A DNA stretch of 44,128 bases from Campylobacterota bacterium (GTDB lineage: Bacteria > Campylobacterota > Campylobacteria > Campylobacterales > Sulfurospirillaceae), in assembly GCA_009930355.1 (NCBI GenBank), contig RZYK01000002.1, positions 1 through 44,128 of the forward strand, given 5' to 3'. Below the pieces are notes generated by a model, which worked only from the letters and a program-made list of their open reading frames with translations, made no database searches and was not told the DNA's origin. A program made the translations under genes and the position numbers. This document shows, piece by piece, positions 16,199-22,942 of this stretch (its first letter is position 1; the number at the start of each line of letters is the position of its first letter).

Positions 16199-17020
16199 AT
16201 GACAAAAAGTTTTCTTAAGGTTGCGTTGGTTTCTTCCGTGATTGCTTCAAGTGCATTAGCACATTTTCAAATGCTTTATACGCCAAATATGGCACTTGAA
16301 AAAGGTGGCAAGATAGAATTACGCCATGTTTTTACCCATCCGTTTGCGGATGAACACACCATGGATATGGGCAAACAACATGATAGCGATGCATTAGCAC
16401 CTGTGGTAGATTTTTTTGCTATCAACAAAGAGCAAAAAACGGATTTGAAATCAACCCTTAAAGAGATTACCTTTAAAGGCAATCATAACAGTGGTAAAGG
16501 CTTTGCCTCTGAGTACAAAGCGCAAAAAATGGGGGATCACATTTTGGTCTTAACTCCTGCTCCGTATTATGAAAAAGGTGAAGATGCGTACATCCAGCAA
16601 ATTACCAAAACCATTGTCAACGTAGCAGGGACACCAACGGATTGGGATACAGATTTGGGGCTTAAAGCGGAAATTGTTCCTTTAACCAAACCTTACGCTA
16701 TTTGGGCGGGTGGCAGTTTTACGGGTGTGGTGAAATCCAATGGACAACCCGTACCCTTTGCTGAAATCGAGGTAGAGTATGTCAATCGAGATGTGGATCT
16801 AAAAACCAATAGCATGGGAAAAGATCGCGTCAAAGCACCTCAAGATGCGTTTGTCACCATGGGTATTAAAGCCAATAAAGACGGTGAATTTACCTTTGCA
16901 ATTCCAAAAGCAGGTTTTTGGGGGTTTGCGGCACTAGGTGTTGGTCCTGATAAAGAGTATAAAGGCAAAGAGTTAAGTCAAGATGCCGTCATTTGGGTGG
17001 AAGCAAAACCGATGAAATAA
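16199..17020 (+). CDS. Periplasmic DUF4198 protein (copy b, NikK-like)
   Basis: This 273-residue secreted protein has a signal peptide of about 21 residues ending SSALA|HFQMLY, leaving an N-terminal His. The mature part shows the NikK-type DUF4198 pattern: a first beta domain with RHVFTHPFADEHTMDMG near 41-58 (several His and Met), LVLTPAPYYE near 120, and a second Ig/carboxypeptidase-regulatory-like domain from about 170 with GSFTGVVKSNGQPVPFAEIEVEY and NKDGEFTFAIPKAG. NikK-like proteins accompany nickel or cobalt importers; here the neighbours are iron genes and no such permease is present. It has its own likely promoter and terminator. It differs in length from copy a (211), so the two are not recent duplicates. 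Confidence 0.75.
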   Translation: MTKSFLKVALVSSVIASSALAHFQMLYTPNMALEKGGKIELRHVFTHPFADEHTMDMGKQHDSDALAPVVDFFAINKEQKTDLKSTLKEITFKGNHNSGKGFASEYKAQKMGDHILVLTPAPYYEKGEDAYIQQITKTIVNVAGTPTDWDTDLGLKAEIVPLTKPYAIWAGGSFTGVVKSNGQPVPFAEIEVEYVNRDVDLKTNSMGKDRVKAPQDAFVTMGIKANKDGEFTFAIPKAGFWGFAALGVGPDKEYKGKELSQDAVIWVEAKPMK

Positions 17021-17024
17021 AGAG

Positions 17025-17050
17025 AAAGAGAGGAACTTTCCTCTCTTTTT
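17025..17050 (+). terminator. Intrinsic terminator after DUF4198 copy b
   Basis: AAAGAGAGGAA and TTCCTCTCTTT form an 11-bp perfect stem around a 2-base gap (so the top pairs open), followed by T residues. It isolates the cyclase gene that starts 12 bases later. Confidence 0.8.
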
Positions 17051-17061
17051 AGAGGATATCT

Positions 17062-18189
17062 GTGATACAAAAACACTTTTTTTCAACTTACTCGAATCGT
17101 TTTTTTATCTTTTTTGTTGTGCTAGGAGTTTTTTTGTATGGTGGATGGAGACTTTTAGAGAGTCACGAAAAAATCAAAAGCATTGCTAAAGATGAAATGG
17201 TGATGCTCTATAAAATAGTTTTAAAACTTTCGCACCCAAACATTTTTCATTCTGTAAGTATTGAAAATGAAGCGTATGAGAGCCAAAAAGAATTTTTTGA
17301 TGAGTATCAAAAAATCACACCCTATGCTCTAGCACAAGCGTCTCACGAAAAACTCCCTTTTGCCTTAACTCTTCATTTTTTTACTAAAGAGAGTTTACCC
17401 GCTGAATTACAAGGAGACTTAAAGGCTTTAGAAAAGAGTCCTTATGTTTATAAACAGATACCATTTCATATCACGCTTTTGGGAAAGGTTGGGGAAGATG
17501 GGTATCTTTTCATTCAAAAAGAAGCACGCAATCTAGAAAGTCTCTTACGTGTCATTAGGGATAGGGTATGGGAAATGGGTTTTATACTTTGTATGACACT
17601 GGGTGCTCTTTTGTTTGCTTATTATGAGGCATGGACATACCATCGAAAAAAAGAGAGTATGGAAGCTGAATACCTCTATTTGGAAGAAGATGCGAAGAAA
17701 TTAGCCTTTGTCGATACTCTCACAGGTGTTGCAAGTCGGCTCAAATTGTCACAGTCTTTGGATGATTTGATTGAAAATGCCAAACGCTTTTCTCAACCGT
17801 TCTCACTTATTTTGTGTGATTTGGATCATTTTAAACGCATTAACGATACCTATGGGCATGATTATGGAGATGAGGTTTTACAAAGCGTTGCTAAGGTTTT
17901 AGAGCATAATTTACGAAAAAGTGACATTATCGCACGTTGGGGTGGTGAAGAATTTATACTGCTTTTACCAATGGCGCATTTAAAATCTGCGATTAAAACT
18001 GCAGATAAATTACGCAGGAGTATTTGTGTTTCCTCGTCGGATACGTTAGCTTATGTGACATGTTCATTTGGGGTTGTAGAGTATCAAATAGGAGAAGATA
18101 CTCAGAGGCTTTTTAAAAGAGTCGATACGCTTTTATATGAAGCAAAAAAGGCAGGGCGTAACTGCATTAAATATGAAAAAAAAGGATAA
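17062..18189 (+). CDS. Membrane-bound diguanylate cyclase (GGDEF)
   Basis: This 375-residue protein makes cyclic-di-GMP from two GTP. Two membrane helices (about 10-30 and 170-190) frame a ~140-residue periplasmic sensor region of unrecognised type. A short helical linker follows, then the GGDEF domain at about 210-372. The active-site loop is intact (WGGEEF near 294), and the inhibitory site RKSD stands five residues before it, as in product-inhibited cyclases. The LCDLDHFKRINDTYGHDYGDEVL block is typical. The start is a GTG at 17062 with AGAGGA in front. Its location between the Feo genes and the FeoB-associated peptide suggests that iron or redox state in the periplasm could be its signal; this is inference. 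Confidence 0.9.
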   Translation: MIQKHFFSTYSNRFFIFFVVLGVFLYGGWRLLESHEKIKSIAKDEMVMLYKIVLKLSHPNIFHSVSIENEAYESQKEFFDEYQKITPYALAQASHEKLPFALTLHFFTKESLPAELQGDLKALEKSPYVYKQIPFHITLLGKVGEDGYLFIQKEARNLESLLRVIRDRVWEMGFILCMTLGALLFAYYEAWTYHRKKESMEAEYLYLEEDAKKLAFVDTLTGVASRLKLSQSLDDLIENAKRFSQPFSLILCDLDHFKRINDTYGHDYGDEVLQSVAKVLEHNLRKSDIIARWGGEEFILLLPMAHLKSAIKTADKLRRSICVSSSDTLAYVTCSFGVVEYQIGEDTQRLFKRVDTLLYEAKKAGRNCIKYEKKG

Positions 18190-18192
18190 AAA

Positions 18193-18333
18193 ATGTTGGA
18201 AAATATTTTTTTAGGAGTGATAACATTAGGGGCGTTATACTATTTGTATCGCATACTCTTTAAAACTAAAGGGTGTGGGTGTGGCAAAGATGGTTGCAAT
18301 GTTAAAAAAGAGGTCAGTAAGAAAGATAAATAG
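18193..18333 (+). CDS. FeoB-associated Cys-rich membrane peptide
   Basis: A 46-residue gene found by reading the gap behind the cyclase. It codes for one membrane helix (about residues 4-23) followed by a short tail with CGCGKDGC and a lysine-rich end. This matches the FeoB-associated cysteine-rich (FeoC-like/p12-like) family of tiny membrane proteins that accompany feoB in many bacteria; three closely spaced Cys could bind iron or an Fe-S cluster. AAAGGA lies upstream, and only three bases separate it from the cyclase stop, so the two are co-transcribed. A link of cyclase and Feo peptide in one unit is unusual. Confidence 0.75.
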   Translation: MLENIFLGVITLGALYYLYRILFKTKGCGCGKDGCNVKKEVSKKDK

Positions 18334-18373
18334 TATATTAGTTAATAATTATTCTTATTTAAGAAAAATATGC

Positions 18374-18379
18374 TATAAT
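18374..18379 (+). promoter_or_regulatory. Promoter -10 element of dps
   Basis: TGCTATAAT gives an extended -10 (TATAAT at 18374-18379), 36 bases before the dps start. An AT-rich stretch with TTAATAATTATTCTTATTT just upstream could hold a PerR or Fur site; this part is uncertain. Confidence 0.55.
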
Positions 18380-18414
18380 TTTTCCGTCAATAAAATATAT
18401 TTAAGGAGTCTATC

Positions 18415-18852
18415 ATGTCAAAAGTCATTAAACAATTACAAGAGATTCAAGCGAACAGTCACATTTTATACGTCACTTTTCATAACTATCATTGGAATGT
18501 TAAAGGGATGCAATTTTTCCCAGTCCATGAGATGACAGAAAAACTTTACGATGCGATGTCAGAGGTTTTTGATGATACTGCGGAGCGTATTTTACAACTT
18601 GGGGGTAAGCCTCTCGTTACTCTTTCTGAAATTGTAGCTGTTGCGACTTTTAAAGAAGAGACTCAAAGCTCATTTGAAGCTAAAGAAGTGATTGCCCATG
18701 TGGTTAAGGCATTAGAAGCGATGCTTGCAGGATGGGTTAAACTCTCAAAACTTGCAGAAGAGGTTCGTGATACCACTACGATGGCGATGGCAGATGAAAA
18801 AGTCGCCGAGCTTGAAAAACAACTTTGGATGTACAAAGCAACCCTTGCCTAA
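18415..18852 (+). CDS. dps: Dps ferritin-like DNA-protection protein
   Basis: This 145-residue four-helix protein is the usual length for the Dps/NapA family of Campylobacterota. Dps forms a 12-subunit shell that oxidises Fe(II) with peroxide and stores it. The intersubunit ferroxidase ligands are visible: H and H in FHNYHWNVKG (near 22-31), then D and E in MSEVFDDTAERILQLGG (near 49-66). It lacks a long Lys-rich tail, so DNA binding may be weak. It has AAGGAG before the ATG, its own promoter and a strong terminator, so it is a single-gene unit within the iron island. Confidence 0.92.
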   Translation: MSKVIKQLQEIQANSHILYVTFHNYHWNVKGMQFFPVHEMTEKLYDAMSEVFDDTAERILQLGGKPLVTLSEIVAVATFKEETQSSFEAKEVIAHVVKALEAMLAGWVKLSKLAEEVRDTTTMAMADEKVAELEKQLWMYKATLA

Positions 18853-18857
18853 TCTTC

Positions 18858-18886
18858 AAAGCACACGTGAAAACGTGTGCTTTTTT
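18858..18886 (+). terminator. Intrinsic terminator of dps
   Basis: AAAGCACACG-TGAAAA-CGTGTGCTTT forms a perfect 10-bp stem followed by more T residues, starting 6 bases after the stop. Confidence 0.92.
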
Positions 18887-18938
18887 GGTAATTCCTTTCT
18901 ATAAAAATAATTTTCTCCTTCTTTTTTATCAAACTAAA

Positions 18939-18955
18939 ATGATAACTTCTATCAT
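18939..18955 (+). promoter_or_regulatory. Fur-like inverted repeat before the porin gene (distal)
   Basis: ATGATA-ACTTC-TATCAT is a perfect 6-5-6 inverted repeat, ~70 bases before the porin start in the gap after dps. Its GATA/TATC arms resemble Fur or PerR operators. Confidence 0.5.
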
Positions 18956-18990
18956 GTTATAAAATATTAAGCTCTTTTTACATACTATTC

Positions 18991-19003
18991 GATATTAGTT
19001 ATC
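18991..19003 (+). promoter_or_regulatory. Fur-like inverted repeat before the porin gene (proximal)
   Basis: GATA-TTAGT-TATC, 4-5-4 symmetry, 24 bases before the ATG. Together with the site at 18939 it suggests repressor control of the porin by metal or redox state. Confidence 0.4.
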
Positions 19004-19026
19004 AATAATTTTAAAAAGGGTAAAGC

Positions 19027-20151
19027 ATGAAATTTCGTTATTCAAATGTCTTAGCAGCATTGATTTTAGGAAGTTCTTTAAGTATCGCAGCAGATGCAAC
19101 TTCACTTGAAGAGGCATTTACAAAAGCTGAGGTTACAGGTACTGTTGGTTGGTTTGGTGTTCATAATGATCGAAAAGGAGATAGTAGAAACGACAGTTTT
19201 TCCAATGGCTATCTTAATGTAGGTTTTGAAACGGCTGCGTTTCATGGCGTGAGTGTCGGTGTTGCTGGTTGGGGTAGTGTTCAAACCAGTAGTTACCATG
19301 ATGCGTATGATGAAGCGATGGCAGATAGAATGGCTCTTTCAAAAGCTTATCTTAAAATCGAACAAGAGGGGATGGGTAAAGTAGTATTGGGACGCCAAGA
19401 TGTTGATTTTAATTGGCTAACAGACTATATTGATGGTGTGAGCGCAGAAGTAACCGTTATTGATAATTTAGTCCTTAGTATGGCATGGGCGCAATCGAAT
19501 GCGGTGATTGATATTGATGAAATTTCAGAGCGTTTTACAAAAATTAATGGACACGATGGTGTCTATATGCTCGATGCAAAATACACGCCTGTAGAGGTTT
19601 TAGAACTCAATCCTTATCTGTATTATGGTAATGATTTGTTGGGTGCGTATGGTATGAAGGCAACACTGAGTCTTGAGCCAAGTGATACGATCAAAACGAC
19701 AACGATGGCACATTATGTTAAGGTCAATAGCGATGTAGCAGACGTGGAAGATGGCTCTTTTGCGCAATTTGAGCAAGGAGTCGAACTCTTTGGCGTGGCG
19801 TTGGCCGCTGGGTATATGCGTACGCATGATGATGGGATGGCAGGATTAAACGAGTTGGGTGACCAATCGCCATTTGAAGAGGGCAATCACGTCTTTGATC
19901 CAGAGGCTAAAACCCCTTATGTAAGTGCTTCGTATGAAATTCAAGGGGTCACGCTTGCGGCATTGTATGGTCAAACCAAATATTATGATGGGGATGCTGA
20001 TCAAAAATTTAAAGAAAAAGAGTTAGATGTCAGTGTGAGCTATGAGATTATCAAAAATCTTGAAGCTTCTTTAATGTACGTTAAGGTCGATAATGACCAA
20101 AAAGATGAGAGTTATGATGCGTATAAAGCGCACATCTCTTATAATTTTTAA
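19027..20151 (+). CDS. Outer membrane porin (epsilonproteobacterial major-porin type)
   Basis: This 374-residue protein has a signal peptide (about 21 residues, SLSIAA|DATS) and a beta-barrel pattern of alternating residues through to a C-terminal Phe (AHISYNF). The N-terminal ATSLEEAFTKAEVTGTVGWFGV resembles the start of Campylobacter/Sulfurospirillum Opr-family porins (LEEAfkn..v.G..r.gy). It should form a trimeric diffusion channel. It has no extended plug and is not TonB-dependent. Two Fur/PerR-like sites upstream suggest that it is an iron-responsive porin, unlike a constitutive major porin. Codon use fits highly expressed genes. The gene ends at a strong inverted repeat shared with the convergent operon. 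Confidence 0.8.
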   Translation: MKFRYSNVLAALILGSSLSIAADATSLEEAFTKAEVTGTVGWFGVHNDRKGDSRNDSFSNGYLNVGFETAAFHGVSVGVAGWGSVQTSSYHDAYDEAMADRMALSKAYLKIEQEGMGKVVLGRQDVDFNWLTDYIDGVSAEVTVIDNLVLSMAWAQSNAVIDIDEISERFTKINGHDGVYMLDAKYTPVEVLELNPYLYYGNDLLGAYGMKATLSLEPSDTIKTTTMAHYVKVNSDVADVEDGSFAQFEQGVELFGVALAAGYMRTHDDGMAGLNELGDQSPFEEGNHVFDPEAKTPYVSASYEIQGVTLAALYGQTKYYDGDADQKFKEKELDVSVSYEIIKNLEASLMYVKVDNDQKDESYDAYKAHISYNF

Positions 20152-20173
20152 GTAAGATTTTGGGTATAAACTA

Positions 20174-20211
20174 TTTTTACATGTAAAGATCAAATGCTTT
20201 ACATGTAAAAA
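20174..20211. terminator. Bidirectional terminator built of two TTACATGTAA palindromes
   Basis: TTTTTACATGTAAAG (20174-20188) and its exact reverse complement CTTTACATGTAAAAA (20197-20211) enclose the loop ATCAAATG, giving a 15-bp stem with A/T tails on both sides. It lies between the convergent porin and PAS-like genes and can stop transcription from both directions. Confidence 0.8.
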
Positions 20212-20216
20212 AGTAT

Positions 20217-20900
20217 TTAGGAAACAAGCGCTGATTGAATAATCGTTTCATGAGGATCACATTGAATCGTACAATTACTTTTGTGCGCAATTTCTTCAAT
20301 CGTTTTTTCATAATGCAGTGATGAAGCGTCGCTTTTAATAGAAATAGAAAAAATAGGATATTTTTTATTGTTAAAGCGAATATATTCTCCTGTAATTAAT
20401 GAGAGGCGTGTGGTAATTACGGTTGCTTCTTTATGGGCTTGGTAAATTTTATTGAGGAGTTTAATAAAATTTTCGACGTTAAGATGAAGATCAGGAAAGG
20501 TAGGGTCAAACTCTTTCTTAAATTTAATAGCGGCATTCGTAGAAGAAGCGCTAATACATAAATCCAGCAGTGCATAAATATTGACGCTCTCCCCATACTC
20601 TTCAACATTGGCAAACTTTTTTGTTGCATTTTTGTAGAGTTTAATGCCAATCACATCTTCGTCTAAATAACCAACGGTAATGGCATAAAACTTATAGGAG
20701 TTAAAGGCAATGTCCACAATGGTCGTTTTAAATCCATAGGTAATACTGGCGTAGGTTCCAGCTATATCAAAAATTTTTTTATGATTGACCTCACCAAGAA
20801 GGTATTGCGCTTCTTGGTTGAGGGAGACAATTTTACCGTTGCTATCAAAGACTATAAAGGGATTATAGTCATGTTCTATCCACTCTTCAGCAAAATTCAT
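20217..20900 (-). CDS. PAS-like sensory protein downstream of rpoD
   Basis: This 227-residue cytoplasmic protein has no signal peptide or membrane helix. The N-terminus (about 5-110) reads like a PAS domain: WIEHDYNPFIVFDSNGKIVSLNQEAQYLLG is the usual opening 'd.i...d..g.i...N..a..llG'. The rest (about 110-227) resembles the helical and ATP-binding-like portion of a histidine-kinase-type fold without a clear H-box or N/G boxes. The gene starts only 3 bases behind rpoD, so it is translated from the same mRNA. A protein of this kind next to the main sigma factor could sense a cytoplasmic signal and act on RNA polymerase, but no function is established to my knowledge. Confidence 0.6.
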   Translation of the reverse strand: MNFAEEWIEHDYNPFIVFDSNGKIVSLNQEAQYLLGEVNHKKIFDIAGTYASITYGFKTTIVDIAFNSYKFYAITVGYLDEDVIGIKLYKNATKKFANVEEYGESVNIYALLDLCISASSTNAAIKFKKEFDPTFPDLHLNVENFIKLLNKIYQAHKEATVITTRLSLITGEYIRFNNKKYPIFSISIKSDASSLHYEKTIEEIAHKSNCTIQCDPHETIIQSALVS

Positions 20901-20903
20901 AGC

Positions 20904-22754
20904 TTAGCTTTCAATATAATTTTTAAGTTTTCTTCCCACTTTTGGATGTTTAAGTTTTTTAATGGCAGAACTTTCAATTTGGCGAACACGTTCACGAGTG
21001 ACATTGAGCTCTTTGCCAATCTCTTCTAAGGTTCTATCGCTTTCATCGTGCATCAAACCAAAACGCATACGAATCACCGCTTTTTCTCTGTCATTGAGTT
21101 GATCTAATACATCATCAATTTGCTCTTTAAGATCAGATTTTAAAATATGATCCATTGGCGCAATAGAGGTTTTATCTTCCACAAAATCTCCAAATTTGCC
21201 ATCGTCTTCATTGCCAATAGGTGCTTCTAAAGAAATAGGCTCTTTAGTGATTTTAATGACATTTTTGACCTTATCAGCACTCAAACCCACTTCTTCAGCG
21301 ATGGTTTCAATATCAGGCTCTTTGCCTTCTTCTTGAAGGTGCTTACGGATGATTTTATTAATACGATTAATCGTCTCAATCATATGAATTGGAATACGAA
21401 TGGTACGTGCTTGATCGGCAATCGCACGTGAGATGGCTTGACGAATCCACCATGTTGCATAGGTTGAAAATTTGTAGCCTTTTTTGTATTCAAATTTGTC
21501 AACCGCTTTCATTAACCCAATGTTTCCCTCTTGAATTAAATCCAGAAATGGTAAACCACGGTTAGTGTAGCGCTTCGCAATTGAGACGACTAAACGAAGG
21601 TTACTTTTTGCCATGCGTGTTTTGGACTCATCGGCAATCTTTTTACCTCGTTTGATTTGCTCTAAAATCTCTTTGAGTTTTTCAGGATCCAAATCAAACC
21701 CTTGTTTGCTGGCTTCTTTTGTTTGGAAAAGTTTTTTAATTTCCATGTAGGTTGAAACCATGGTGGCTTCTGGAACCATTACCGCAATATCTTCTTTGTT
21801 TAAATCAATGATATTCTTAAGTAAACTAAGATGGTTCTCTTTGAGTGTATCGTTAAAAAGTGGTAAACGATACTCTAATCGTTTTAGCTCTTTGTCAAAT
21901 TCAAAATCACTTTTAAGGGCTGTTTCCATAGATTTAACGAGTTCATTAATCAATTTACTCGTAGGTCCTAAATCCATCAATGCATCTTTAAGCAATTTCT
22001 TTTTATATGCCAATGCTAAATCATAGTTCATCATCTCTTCGGCATCAAGATTTTCTTCAGGTGGACGAGAAAAACTCTTCATCCAATCTTTTTTTGCTTT
22101 TTCTAATGCCTTAAAGCTTTCAATGACTTTTTCAGTTCGAGAGTTGTCTTTTTTGGAGAGGGTGCGTTTTTCTTCACCTTCTTCATCAAACTCCTCTGTA
22201 TCATCATCGCCATCATCATCGTCACCATCATCTTCAAAGGTTTTAAAGAGCTCTTTTACACGGCGTTCACGATTAATCAAGGCTTCTTTATAATCTAAAA
22301 TAAAATCAATCAGATAAGGCACAGAACAAAAAGCATCAATAATAATATCTTCGCCAAATTCGATTTTTTTACTGATATCAATTTCTTCATCTTTAGTTAA
22401 AAGTGAAATTTGTCCCATCTCACGTAAATACATACGTACAGGACTGTCACTGCGTGACCACTCTAAAAGCTCTTTTTCGCTGGCAAGATCAAATTCGTCC
22501 TCGAGGGCTTCATCTTGGAGCTTTTGACGCTCTTCTTCACGCTTTTTTGCCTCTTCTTTATTTCGAAGTTTGGCAATTTCAGCAGAGGAAATCAGAGTAA
22601 CCTTGTATTTCTCAATTAAGCCCATTAATTTTTTAACATTAGCAGACGTTGGGGGCTTGGTAAAAAGTTCCATCACATTTTCATACGTGACGTACGCTTT
22701 TTCATTTTCTACGAAAAGTTCTTCTAGTTCGGTATAAAGTTCTTTTGAAGCCAT
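20904..22754 (-). CDS. rpoD: RNA polymerase sigma factor RpoD (sigma-70)
   Basis: The primary sigma factor, 616 residues, typical of the phylum. Region 1.2 is at about 100-130 (SPVRMYLREMGQISLL). A non-conserved insert carries a long run of Asp/Glu near 172-196. Region 2 is at about 385-450 (NLRLVVSIAKRYTNRG, LDLIQEGNIGLMKAVDKF, FSTYATWWIRQAISRA), with the -10 recognition helix. Region 3 is at about 460-530. Region 4 is at about 545-612 (REKAVIRMRFGL, TLEEIGKELNVTRERVRQIESSAIKKL), with the -35 recognition helix. The gene is preceded by a clear promoter at about 22838 and followed, 3 bases later, by the PAS-like gene. Confidence 0.97.
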   Translation of the reverse strand: MASKELYTELEELFVENEKAYVTYENVMELFTKPPTSANVKKLMGLIEKYKVTLISSAEIAKLRNKEEAKKREEERQKLQDEALEDEFDLASEKELLEWSRSDSPVRMYLREMGQISLLTKDEEIDISKKIEFGEDIIIDAFCSVPYLIDFILDYKEALINRERRVKELFKTFEDDGDDDDGDDDTEEFDEEGEEKRTLSKKDNSRTEKVIESFKALEKAKKDWMKSFSRPPEENLDAEEMMNYDLALAYKKKLLKDALMDLGPTSKLINELVKSMETALKSDFEFDKELKRLEYRLPLFNDTLKENHLSLLKNIIDLNKEDIAVMVPEATMVSTYMEIKKLFQTKEASKQGFDLDPEKLKEILEQIKRGKKIADESKTRMAKSNLRLVVSIAKRYTNRGLPFLDLIQEGNIGLMKAVDKFEYKKGYKFSTYATWWIRQAISRAIADQARTIRIPIHMIETINRINKIIRKHLQEEGKEPDIETIAEEVGLSADKVKNVIKITKEPISLEAPIGNEDDGKFGDFVEDKTSIAPMDHILKSDLKEQIDDVLDQLNDREKAVIRMRFGLMHDESDRTLEEIGKELNVTRERVRQIESSAIKKLKHPKVGRKLKNYIES

Positions 22755-22837
22755 GGGTATAACTCTCCTTAAGAGTAAGGGTGTGGAGGTTTTTTATTGT
22801 AAATATCTTTGCAATAATTTGTAATAAAAAGATGTGG

Positions 22838-22843
22838 ATTATA
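22838..22843 (-). promoter_or_regulatory. Promoter -10 element of rpoD
   Basis: On the minus strand GGTATAATCC gives a perfect TATAAT 84 bases before the rpoD start codon. The leader between them (~75 bases) has no obvious structure, but AAGGAGAG precedes the ATG. Confidence 0.65.
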
Positions 22844-22888
22844 CCGAGTTTTTTTTTAAATAGTGGTAAAAGACATTTTTTTCAAAGT

Positions 22889-22905
22889 TGGAACAGGAGT
22901 TGCTT
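22889..22905 (+). promoter_or_regulatory. Sigma-54 promoter of flgF-flgG
   Basis: TTGGAACAGGAGTTGCTTT contains GG (22890-22891), exactly 10 bases, then GC (22902-22903), the -24/-12 signature of RpoN promoters (consensus TTGGCAC-N5-TTGC). It lies ~38 bases before flgF. In Campylobacter the rod/hook genes, including this pair, are RpoN-FlgR dependent. Confidence 0.8.
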
Positions 22906-22942
22906 TAATCAAGAAAGAATTTTTTAATGAGCGGATAAAACA

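Noticed and set aside
9481..17020. Nickel ECF transporter (NikMNQO) suggested by NikK-like proteins
   Set aside because: No NikM, NikQ or NikO gene is in the window; only the DUF4198 proteins are present, so nickel is not claimed.
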